Shown in pieces: positions 31,801 to 42,182 of a stretch of 64,000 bases of DNA. Source of the stretch: Daucus carota subsp. sativus (taxonomy: Eukaryota; Streptophyta; Magnoliopsida; Apiales; Apiaceae); assembly GCF_001625215.2 (NCBI RefSeq), contig NC_030388.2, positions 26,462,558 through 26,526,557 on the forward strand. The letters run 5' to 3'. Each line of letters opens with the position of its first letter. Position 1 is the first letter of the stretch. The position numbers and the translations under genes are program-made. The notes below the pieces were generated by a model. The model did no database searches and was not told the DNA's origin. It saw nothing but the letters and a program-made list of their open reading frames with translations.

Positions 31801-34600
31801 TTAATTTCATACGATGTAAAGAATAATATAATGGATAGATCCACGTGAGCATGGGTCCGTCCGTACAGCTGTAGCATTGGCAATGGGTCGGAGGTTTTAA
31901 CAACTACGTAGGCGGAAGGAAAGTGTGAGTGTCGCATTGTAGTGTACGTCCGTCACGTGGGCATTTGCCCCCAAGCTTATCGCCGAATATTAATGGCACT
32001 TGCATTATTAGTACTACTTACATCTCCAGCAGTTCAGAAGCTGCTGCAGGTTGTATATCACACATCTCAGACCGCCAACTGCTAAAGGATGACACCTGAC
32101 ATTATATCGGGACATGCACTTTCCTTCTTTCTTCCTTCCCAATGTTCACTACTCTCCGGTGTGGTGTTTTAGCTCGATTCTTAAACTCAATTTTTTATTC
32201 AGAAATCAGAAATAATTTATTTTTATTTGTATAAAAAGTTTATAGAATCTAAAATTTACAACGTCTAATCCCCAACAGCGTTCGTTATAATTGTTAGTGA
32301 AATTAGACATGTAAGACATTATATAAAATTTGCTCATGTAAGACATTTTGTTTCAATGGTATTGACTATATTGGTTGGCTATAATTTAGAAATAGTATAT
32401 TATTAATATTTTAGAGTGTTAAAATAGAATATATCAATTAAATATAATAATAAATGATGTGCAATCTTCCTAAAGATTACGTACACACCTGTACAGGTTC
32501 GATAAATATAATCCTTTTCTCCAGAGAAGGTTGACTAAAATTATAGGTATGATAGGTATGATTGGAAGGTGAGTTTTTGGAGAGGTCGGCTGTATTTTTT
32601 AATTTTGATATGTCAACTCCCAATTTAGCCAAGGACCTTATATGGTTTGAAGATGCTCTGGGTTAGAATGTGAAAAATTAAAAATTCTATACTTTTTAGG
32701 CGACTTATTATTTTTAGAATTTGATTTTAGAAATGTAAAAGATCGTTTTAAAAGATAATCTATAAATTTTATTATTATATCAATTAATTTTATATTTGAT
32801 ATATATAATTTTCAAAAAAGTTATATAAATACGTAAAATAATTTAATTTTCATTTATAAATAATTTCTTACTTATAAACATAAAACATTTTTTAAATTAA
32901 ACCAAGTAACTAGTTAACTCTAACACACGTTAAATGCCCTCATTCTTGTTCATTTAGTTGATAGTTCGAAAGTGACGGAACGGAGATTTTAAATAATAAG
33001 CTGATTCTAAATCTTTTATTCGAATTAAAATTGTTCACAAGGAAAAAAAATTCTTCAAGCCAGTCCAGACAAAAATACAAATCAGTCTCACACATGATTC
33101 CGCACTTGCAAAAATTAGTTGCATGATATCCCATCATCGTTCAATTGAGTTTTTTTATCATATGGTTAACAGTGAATTAGTTATAAACAATTCAAAGTGA
33201 CAGTCCATGTTGGGAAAACCACACCATATTTTTTCCACTGGCGTTGCCTGGAATGTATAGAACACCACTCATTCTGTTTTCTTCATATGCAATGCCCAGA
33301 AACATAAAACACATTGCATTGAAACAGTGACTGACAATCCACAGAAATTATACGGACATTATTAATAACAAGAGAGTGCAGAGGGTTGGAGTATGCGCAT
33401 GGGGGCGTGGCCTGAGTACGTCATAATTTCCCTTTGTGTATTCATCTTCTACTTGCATTTCAAAAGCTGCTTCTTGCACAAAACAAATGCCAGCTTTTGC
33501 TTTTGTCCCTTTCACGTTCTTTAATCTCTTCCTGCACCTGCCATTCAATTCATTTTCTGCTACCTGGAACACTGTAGTGTTCTCCCTCCTTCCCACATGC
33601 TGCATGATCGTTTAGGTAAACTGTATGCATGCATTTTGATTTTTTTAGATTTTTTTTTAATTTATTTTTTGAATGAAAGTTTAAACATAAAACTTTTATT
33701 TGAGAAAAAAATTAAAAAGTATAATCAAATTATATTTTATAGAAAGCTCAAAATACGTGCCAAAAAGTAAGGTAAAGAACCTTTAGGGTCGAGGGAATAT
33801 GGATGTTTAGAATGAAGAGTTCGACACATGTCTTAACATTGTTATAAAATACAGTTTTATAAATTATTATTTTTATGAATAAAAATTAATATATTTTTCA
33901 GAAACAAATATTAAAAATAAATTACTAATTTCTATTTTCTAAAAATCTCATCATATATTTCAAGTAATGTAAAAAACTAATATAAATATTAGTAGAAAAA
34001 AGATGACATTTATTTTATGTCACTCATTTTTTCCTTTACACATGGATGAGTCAACGACACTCAATAATGAAATCATTTTGATAACATATTTTTATGGAAT
34101 TATTAGTTTTCAGAGGCAGCTAGGGTCGGAATCCGTATTACAAAACGAATCGAGCAAGGCGAATATTATGAAAGTCTAAAGTCCACGATGAGTGAAAATT
34201 CGAGACCGGATCATAAGTTGAAATATGAAATTTGCTCAACAATATGACCACAGACGAAGAGAATGGCCGAATTAACAGCACTAAAATTCTGTGATTAATT
34301 AATCTCTTAATCAACGAAGAGCATATGAATCTTGAACAAGAATTTGCGTAATGAATGATGATAGTATAAACAATCGGTGGGGTTGAAATAAGACTAATGG
34401 CACCAATGCATTTAATAGGAGTGGAGCGACCGTCGAAATATACGTGGATATGCATGTAACATCTATTTAAGGGGGAACGCTGGTTGAGTGGAAGTGCGCG
34501 GGACATGCTAAAGTAAAATAGTTATGGTAAGTTGATGATGATATATTAATGGTGATCAAAACATTCCACCAACTTGCTCAGCTCGTGGCACCTCGTGATG
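28865..34600. other. 5.7 kb of AT-rich intergenic DNA without a supported gene
   Basis: No gene stands up. Points seen: CGATTAATC-rich stretches (29035-29400, 31565-31690) that look like decayed hAT-type MITEs; two CACGTG (G-box) sites in a less AT-rich patch (31835-31965); an 85-residue minus-strand frame at 33348-33605 with coding-like composition; a 122-residue minus-strand frame at 34138-34506 that looks like chance; and a decayed MITE-like piece at about 33640-33800. Confidence 0.4.
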
Positions 34601-34966
34601 TAGGGCTGTAATTCGAGTCAAGTTTAATCGAGTCGAACTGAGCCGGCTCGTTTAACTAATCGAGTCTATATCTCTGTCCGAATTTGACTCATTTAATTTC
34701 GTGAGTTGAGTCGAGCTGACTCATTTAGTTAAACGGACCGATTTTAACGAGCCAAGTGAGCCAACTCGTATAATTTTATACTTAATCGAGCCTAAACCTC
34801 TACTCAAACTCGGCTCGTTTATTTTCATGAGTCGAGTCGAGCCGGCTGGTTTAATTAAACGAGCCGAAACCTTTGCTCGAGTTCGGCTCATTTAACGAGT
34901 CGAGTCCAGTTAGACGAGTTCGAGCCGAGGGAGCTCGCGAGCAGCCTTATTCGAATTACAGCTCTA
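34601..34966. mobile_element. 366-bp hAT-like MITE rich in CGAGCCGAG words
   Basis: Left end TAGGGCTGTAATTCGAGTCA, right end inverted TAGAGCTGTAATTCGAATAA. The 8-bp flanks TCGTGATG and TCTTGACG agree at 6 of 8 places, as a decayed hAT duplication would. The interior repeats GAGTCGAGCCGGCTCGTTTA-like words several times, making many small palindromes. Confidence 0.75.
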
Positions 34967-36255
34967 TCTTGACGCCATTGAGCCGGTTTGTTCGGATTTT
35001 AAGTCATTGGTCTAAAATTGTCTCTCATTTGGATATTAGTTTCGGATATCATAAATGCGAGAAAAATAATTTTAAATATTAATCTTAAAGAAATAATGAT
35101 CTTTATTTTTAAATTTGCAATCTAACATAATAGTCCGTTTATCCTTTTTTTTTTTCTTTTTCTTAACACTTATCGTCGAACGTTATTATCCTTTTCTTTC
35201 ACAAATTAAATATTTATCTGACGTTAATAAATGATATTTTAGACTATTTTTCTTAACTTTCTTATTGTGGATATTAACTGTGGGTTTGTGACATTTAGAA
35301 CTATTTTCCTTCTAACTTTAAGCTGAAATACGCTTGTTTGTAATAAGCCAAAAGTTAACTTAAAGTAAAAAAATAAAACAAAAATCGACTTAAAATCAGA
35401 AATAAGTCGAAAACTGAGTTATAACCGGAAGTTAGTTTGAGGTACTTATTTCCGTAACTTAGTTTTTTATTAACCTTTTTTTATAAAAGTTAGCCAAAAA
35501 TCATAAATTATTCATAAATCACTTTTAATTTTATTATTATATTTTTAATAACTCATAAATCATTGATAAATAAAAATTATTCAAATAGACATTTTAAACT
35601 CTCAGTTTATCACATTTGGCTAAGTTTAAATTTGTGATTTATGACTTAAAATCGTATACCACACAATCAAATTATCCTAAACATTATGATAAATATATAA
35701 TTTTATTTTCCGGCTAACCTGCCTATTTTCCTAATCTATATTGAAAATTATTTTGGAGCCTTTCAAAATATCAAACTTCCTGATCAAGATAACATCATTC
35801 TGTGTATGTCAAGCAGTAGTTGTCATCGAATGTTTGACATGTAATATCCAAAAAATTGTTAAGAGTTTATAGGTACTGATTTTAAGGCACGATCCTCAGT
35901 TGCCTTAAACTCGTTCGAGATGGGCCTCCAAAAAGACTACCGGGCTGAACTTAGAATCTTGGTGTCCGATCCAAACATTATGTTAAGTTGTTAATTAGTT
36001 GATGAATTTGGGCCTTCTGGAACAGTGAAGTGAAAGCAAAATCACACATAATGTTTGTGATTATTGTCGTTTTGTTTGATGTAAGGTTCTAGCGGTGGTT
36101 AGAGTCGGCAATTTTATTTCTTGGTGGAGTTGGTGTTAAAATATTACTTTTTTATTTGGTGATCACGCGACCTTTAAGGCCGTACCCATTCTCCCGTTTA
36201 CTTTAGGTAAAATTACGAATCATAAAAAATATTAAAATGTCTAAAAATACTTTGG
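34967..36255. other. Intergenic DNA, with a possible MITE around 35320-35650
   Basis: The stretch near 35330 (GCTTGTTTGTAATAAGCCAAAAG) resembles one end of a common plant MITE type. The partner end is unclear. A 49-bp unit at 36202-36250 is repeated at 41770-41818 on the far side of the copia insertion. Confidence 0.35.
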
Positions 36256-36503
36256 TGTTGTAAAATACTAGCTATAAAAGAATCACCAGAGAAATCTAAA
36301 TTTAACAAGGAGAGTAAGAAGCTGAGCATAGAAAAGAAAGCTCGGAGTAGTTTTTCATTCACTGATACAAGCTCTATTTATAGCAAAGGAAAACACAAGA
36401 GCATTAAATGTTTTGTGATTTGTCTACTCCTATAACATAGCCCTACTATAGCATTACTATTCTATCTTTGAATGCATGCACTCATGACAGTCAATTTATA
36501 ACA
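36256..36503 (-). repeat. 3' LTR of the 5.5-kb copia element
   Basis: Near-identical partner at 41520-41769; TGTTG...TAACA ends. The element reads on the minus strand. Confidence 0.92.
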
Positions 36504-36630
36504 CTCCCCTTTGATTGTCATGATAGTGCGGATCATAGATTGCCTCGTTAAAACCTTGTCAAAGAAAAACCCAGTGGGATAAAAACTTTAACGAAGGAAA
36601 AAGAGTACAATCTCCCCTTGGAAGACAACA

Positions 36631-39600
36631 TCAATCAGTGATGTTTTGTTGCAGCATATCCTTGAGTCGACGCATTCCAATGTTACGTTGTAGCTTTACA
36701 AATGTTGAATTCGGCAACGATTTTGTGAATAAGTCTGCAAGGTTGTCACATGATCGAATTTGTTGTATATCAATTTCACCATTCTTTTGAAGCTCATGAG
36801 TATAAAAGAATTTTGGTGAAATGTGCTTCGTGCGGTCTCCTTTGATATATCCTTCCTTGAGTTGATCAATGCATGCAATGTTATCCTCAAACATAACAGT
36901 AGGACTTCTCGTGATATCCGGTAATCCACACGATTCTTGAATATTCTTGATAATAGATCGCAACCAAACACATTCTCTACTGGCTTCGCGTATTGCAATT
37001 AGTTCTGAATGATTTGTTGAGGTTGCTACTGTAGTTTGCTTCGTGGATTTCCAGGCAATGGCTGTAGCGCAATATGTGAATACATATCTTTATCTGGTTC
37101 TAAAGATCTAACCACCATTGGAGTAGTCAACGGATGAGATTTATCCATGTAAAATCTGCTCAAAACCTTTTCTGTATATGTAGATTGGTGGAGGAAAATT
37201 CCCGATGACAAGTGCTCGACTTGTATACAAAGACAATACTTTGTCTTCCCAAGATCTTTCATTTCAAACTCTGTCTTTAGATATATGACAGCTTCATCAA
37301 CCTCTGTAGCTGAACCTACAAGGTTTAAATCATCCACATATACAACAATAATCACAAAACCAGATTGTGATTTTTTGATAAAAACACATGGACAAATTTG
37401 ATTACTAATATACCCATTCTTTTCTAAATAACGACTAAGTCTGTTATACCACATACGACCAGATTGTTTCAATCCATACAATGATCGTTGAAGTTTAATG
37501 GAGTATATATGACGAGGTTTCTTGAACTCATCCATTTTTAATCCTTCAAGGATTTTCATAAAAATATCACTATCAAGTGATCCATATAGGTATGCAGTAA
37601 CAACGTCCATAAGACGTGTTTCCAATTTTTCTTTAGATGCCATACCTAATATAAAACGAAAAGTAATTCCATCCATTACTAGCGAGTATGTCTCATGATA
37701 ATCAATGCCAGGCCTTTGAGAAAACCCTTGTGCTACAAGTCGGGCTTTATATCTCACAATTTCATTCTTTTCATTTCGTTTTCTTATGAATACCCATTTA
37801 TTCCCTAACAGGGTTCACACCGATTGGTGTCTGGACAACAGGTCCAAATACTTCTCTTTTGCGCAATGAATTTAATTATGTTTGAATTGCGTCTTTCCAT
37901 TTTAGCCAGTCTTTTCTTCGACGGCATTCATCCACACTTTGTGGTTCAGGATCTGAATTTATGTCGACATCCAATGCCGCTGAATACACAAATACATCAT
38001 CGATTATGGCTTTACTTCGATCCCATAATTTCATATCATGCACATAATTTATTGAAATTTCATGATTGTTTAATCCCGAATCTTCAGGGACGGGAATCTC
38101 TTCAGGAGATAATACCACTTCAGGGGTATTTGCTTCTTCTGGAGCATGTGCCACTTCAGGGGCAATTTTCTTTGTTTTTCTTTTTCTTGGTGCAACATCC
38201 TTTGCACCGACCGGTCTACCACGCTTCAGGCGTGGCTTTGATCCTGCAACCGATTCTTTTGTGCTTGATTTCTGAATTGGTATATCTATTCTAGCTGGAG
38301 TGTTTACTGTAGGTATATGAGATTTTATTACATTTCTAGAATCGTTAAATGCGTCAGGCATTTGGTTTGCGATATTTTGCATATGGATAATTCTTTTAAC
38401 TTCAAGTTCGCATTGACCGGTACGTGGATCTAGAAAATGTAATCCTGATGCATTCCATGTTATGTCAGGATTAACCTTATTCACATGTTTATCTCCCCCT
38501 TAAGGGAGGAAACAAAGACTCGTCAAAATGACAATCTGCATATCGTGCAGTAAATAAGTCTCCAGTTAGTGGTTCAAGATATCTAATTATTGATGTTGAA
38601 TCAAAACCAACGTAGATTCCTATTCTTCTTTGAGCTCCCATCTTCGATCTCTGTGGTGGAGCAATAGGTACATATACAGCACTTCCGAAGATTTTGAAGT
38701 GAGAAATATTAGGGATTTGACCAAGTACCAGCTGTAGTGGAGAATGTTGGTTATAGGCAGTTGGTCTAATCCTAATAAGATTAGCAGCATGAAGTATTGC
38801 ATGACCCCAGATAGATGTGGGTAATTTTGCTTTCAATAACAACGGTCTTGCAATAAGTTGAAGTCGTTTGATAAAGGACTCAGCTAATCCATTTTGTGTA
38901 TGTACATGAGGAACTAGGTGTTCAACTGAAATTCCTACAGACATGCAATAGTCGACAAAAGTTGCAGAAGTGAATTCGCCGGCATTGTCTAAACGAATTG
39001 ATTTAATACAATGATCAGGGAATTGAGCTCGCAATTTGATTATCTGGGCAAGTAATTTTGCAAAAGCATCATTACGAGTTGAGAGAAGACAAACATGTGA
39101 CCATCTAGTTGAGGCATCGATTAGTACCATGAAGTACCTAAATGGACCAGATGATGGGTGGATAGGTCCACATATGTCGCCTTGGATCCTTTCTAGAAAA
39201 CTTGGACTTTCAAGCTTAACTTTAGTAGGAGATGACTGGGTAATAAGTTTTCCTAAAGAACATGCTGAACATGGAAGGTCATTTTTAGAAAAAACTTTAA
39301 GATCTCTAAAAGGATGTCCAGTGGAATTTTCTATAATACGACGCATCATAGAGACTCCAGGATGACCTAATCTTTCATGCCAAAGGGTAAATGATTTTGG
39401 ATCTATGAGTTTGGAAGCAATGACATTGTGTGACTCAATGGTTCTGATTTTCATCATATATAATCCTGAGGAAAGTGAGTGAAACTTTTCTAAGATTTTC
39501 TTGTTGCTAGAATTAGCAGAAGTGATAAGGAGATATTCTTTACCAGCAGTCTGATATCTTTAAAACTAAGAAGATTTCTAGTGGACTTACTAGAAAATAA

Positions 39601-39795
39601 TGCATTTGGAATATGTAGGTGTGTACCATTAGGTAAGATGAAACTAGCTTTACCAAAACCTTCGATTATATTAGATACGCCGGAAATCGTTCCAACTTGA
39701 GCTTCAGATTTGGTTATATGGGTAAAGTATTTTCGATTCTGTAGAATTGTATGAGTTGTACCACAATCAGCAATGCATATATCTTCAGTTATCAT
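36631..39795 (-). pseudogene. Copia pol region (protease, integrase, reverse transcriptase, RNase H), fossil
   Basis: Read on the minus strand, the parts in order are: protease with the DCGTTHTIL active-site block (near 39770); GAG-pre-integrase with HERLGHPG and the integrase core with RLDNAGEF and HTQNGLAESF (38489-39457); a linker; reverse transcriptase with ARLVAQGFSQ, YLYGSLD and the catalytic YVDDL (37026-37757); RNase H with FEDNIACI and DLFTKSLP (36631-36963). These blocks are specific to Ty1/copia. The region is interrupted several times and is not one working polyprotein. Confidence 0.9.
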
Positions 39796-39949
39796 TCTGT
39801 ATATAATTAAGAAACATAATTTATAATTTATTTAATAAAAACATATAACACATTACATAGTTCAAAATAAAGCACACAGTACACATTAGTAACTATAGTA
39901 ATTCGGACCATTAATGCTCATTCCTCCGGTTGCTAATAATTCTATGAAA

Positions 39950-40954
39950 CTAATCCTCAGCCTCCCACATGGGAGTTTCGTTAGATTCATTAGGACCATT
40001 AACGCTTATTCCCCCACTTGATATTATAAGAGAATCATCTAAGTTGTTGGCGAAATTGGTTTCCATCATTTTTCCTTTCGATCTTTTAGATGACTGATAT
40101 AAATCAACAAGATGTTGTGGGATATAACAATTATGTGACCAATGCCCTTCCATTCCACACTTGTGGCATACATTGTCAGTTTTCCCTCCTTGTGGTGCCT
40201 TTCTTTTGTTCTGTGTTTCAGGTTGCCACTTCTGGTGACCAGAACTATTATAAGGAGGAAAATGCCCACGACCACGGCCTCGTCCACGGTAGCGACCATG
40301 GCCTCGTCCACCTCTATGCCCTTTTCCACGTACATTCTGCTGGAATGTCGTGTTATTTACTTCTGGTAAAGGGGCAGATCCCGTTGGACGGGATTGATGA
40401 TTCTTAATCACCAATTCATGATTCTGCTCGGCAACAAGGAGGGTTGAAAGGAGATCCCCAAACTTGGTAAACTTCCGCTCCCTGTACATCTCGGCTAAGT
40501 TGATATTATTGGGATGAAAAGTGGATAGTGTTTTGTCGATCTTTCTTTTCTCAGTAACGACCTCACCACACATAATGAGCCTAGAACTTATTTTGAATAG
40601 GGCAGAGCTATATGCCCGAACACTCTTAAAATCTTGAAGTCTTAGATTAGCCCAATCATTTTCAGCCGCAGGTAGATAAACTAGTTTCTGATGATCGAAC
40701 CTATCCTTTAGATTTTCCCATAAAATAAAGGGATCCTCGACTTCTAGGTACTCAGATTTTAAATCTTCATGCATGTGGTGTCGGAGAAAAATAATAGAGG
40801 TAAAATTTTCTTCGACCGTGTATGTGTTTTCTGCCTTTATTGTGTTGCTTAATTTCTTTAAACCCAAGTGCAACTTTACATCTTGTACCCACGATAAATA
40901 ATTCTCCCCAGAAATGTCCAACGCAACGAACGACAAGTTTGTAAGATTTGTCAT
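39950..40954 (-). CDS. Copia gag of the 5.5-kb element
   Basis: A 334-residue frame starts MTNLTNLSFVALDISGENYL. LDISGENYLSWVQDVKLHL and FLRHHMHEDLKSEYL are typical of plant copia gag (UBN2-type). An RG-rich stretch (GRYRGRGRGRG) leads to the zinc knuckle CHKCGMEGHWSHNC, C-x2-C-x4-H-x4-C. This part reads open from end to end, unlike pol. Confidence 0.88.
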   Translation of the reverse strand: MTNLTNLSFVALDISGENYLSWVQDVKLHLGLKKLSNTIKAENTYTVEENFTSIIFLRHHMHEDLKSEYLEVEDPFILWENLKDRFDHQKLVYLPAAENDWANLRLQDFKSVRAYSSALFKISSRLIMCGEVVTEKRKIDKTLSTFHPNNINLAEMYRERKFTKFGDLLSTLLVAEQNHELVIKNHQSRPTGSAPLPEVNNTTFQQNVRGKGHRGGRGHGRYRGRGRGRGHFPPYNSSGHQKWQPETQNKRKAPQGGKTDNVCHKCGMEGHWSHNCYIPQHLVDLYQSSKRSKGKMMETNFANNLDDSLIISSGGISVNGPNESNETPMWEAED

Positions 40955-41327
40955 TATAATCTGAATTTAACACCAAAATTATTAACTTAAACTATCAATG
41001 TAAATATTACATAAAATCCTACTGAATCTGGTGCGTTAACAAGTAAGCAATAATAAATGTGTACATCATTATTATCATCGATATTATGAATAGATCTATA
41101 TATAAAATGACAAATGGATTTTCACCCGCCATACGGACGTCTGCGTATACAGGTTATCTCCAACCAACAATATTTAAGTGGAAAATCCTGCATAAGTTAG
41201 TTAGGGCACAAAATTTATTATCCGATATGCAGGCAATTTATAAATCAAGGTTCCCACTATATTTCGGTATTACCCAAAATTAAATGGTACCGTAAATAGA
41301 CGGTGCTCCGGCCATATGTAGTTAAAA

Positions 41328-41456
41328 TATTAGTAGAGGGTGTAACCACGTCTACTCCAGTCATATTTATAAATTATTAGTAGAGGGTGTAACCACGTCT
41401 ACTAAGGTTATATATATATTTAAATTATTTGTAGAGGGTATAACCACGTCTACTAT
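41328..41456. repeat. Three tandem hairpin repeats in the leader of the copia element
   Basis: TAGTAGAGGGTGTAACCACG, continuing TCTACTA, occurs at about 41331, 41378 and (as TTGTAGAGGGTATAACCACG) 41429, spaced 47-51 bp. Each copy can fold because TAGTAGA at its start pairs with TCTACTA at its end. They lie between the primer-binding site and gag. Confidence 0.75.
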
Positions 41457-41519
41457 ATATATGTACATTTGAATAACATTATACCTTCTCAGTTCCGGCA
41501 GGGCTTCGTGCTGATAACG

Positions 41520-41769
41520 TGTTGTAAAATACTAGCTATAAAAGAATCACCAAAGAAATCTAAATTTAACAGAAGGAGAGTAAGAAGCTGAGCATAGAAA
41601 AGGAAGCTCGGAGTAGTTTTTCATTCACTGATACAAGCTCTATTTATAGCAAAGGAAAACACAAGAGCATTAAATGTTTTGTGATTTGTCTACTCCTATA
41701 ACATAGCCCTATTATAGCATTACTATTCTATCTTTGAATGCATGCACTCATGACAGTCAATTTATAACA
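41520..41769 (-). repeat. 5' LTR of the 5.5-kb copia element
   Basis: Partner of 36256-36503. On the minus strand it is followed by ACGTTATCAGCACGAAGCC (about 41502-41519), a probable primer-binding site of the variant type seen in some copia lineages. Confidence 0.9.
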
Positions 41770-41818
41770 TTTGGTAAAATTACAAGTCATAAAAAATATT
41801 GAAATGTCTAAAAATACT

Positions 41819-42182
41819 TTGACATCAGACTACAGACAGTCAGACAGCTAGTCTAAAGCATATCATACTTCTAGCAAAAAAAACGCTGAACGGGGAAAAT
41901 TCAGGATTCTTTTTCAGCTGAACGTATAGTCGTATACTACTAAAATATGTATGTCAGGGACTCGAACCCCAAACTATATTGGAAATTTGTAGAGCAATAA
42001 TGTCCAGACTATTAAGCATTCTTATAAACTATTCCTCACCTCCCTGGCTCCTTCTGCAGACTGCAGCTAATTTCTATTATTCCATAAGCATCCCATCAGC
42101 TTAACAATAGCAAAGCTATCTACCAAAATCTCAACTATATGCAACACAAAAATGTAACAAACCTCAGATCTTCTCTTTTTAT
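41819..42182. other. Intergenic DNA and 3' UTR of the EGF-like gene
   Basis: Nothing is recognised apart from a GACTCGAACCCC phrase near 41950, which resembles a tRNA T-arm but has no tRNA around it. Confidence 0.4.

Larger units (their letters stand above)
36256..41769 (-). mobile_element. 5.5-kb Ty1/copia retrotransposon, near-identical LTRs, broken polyprotein
   Basis: LTRs 36256-36503 (248 bp) and 41520-41769 (250 bp) begin TGTTGTAAAATACTAGC and end CAATTTATAACA, with a 5-bp target duplication TTTGG (36251-36255, 41770-41774). On the minus strand the order is leader with tandem hairpins, gag with zinc knuckle, protease, integrase, reverse transcriptase, RNase H, 3' LTR. Integrase before reverse transcriptase defines copia. 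The LTRs differ at about four sites plus a 2-bp length change, giving roughly half a million years with an assumed rate of 1.3e-8 per site per year. The coding part has several breaks, so this copy is a fossil despite its young LTRs. Confidence 0.93.

Noticed and set aside
34138-34506. 122-codon open frame on the minus strand
   Set aside because: No family resemblance, no start context, and composition fits chance translation of AT-rich DNA.
41945-41970. GACTCGAACCCC phrase like a tRNA T-arm
   Set aside because: No acceptor stem, D-arm or anticodon arm can be placed around it on either strand.
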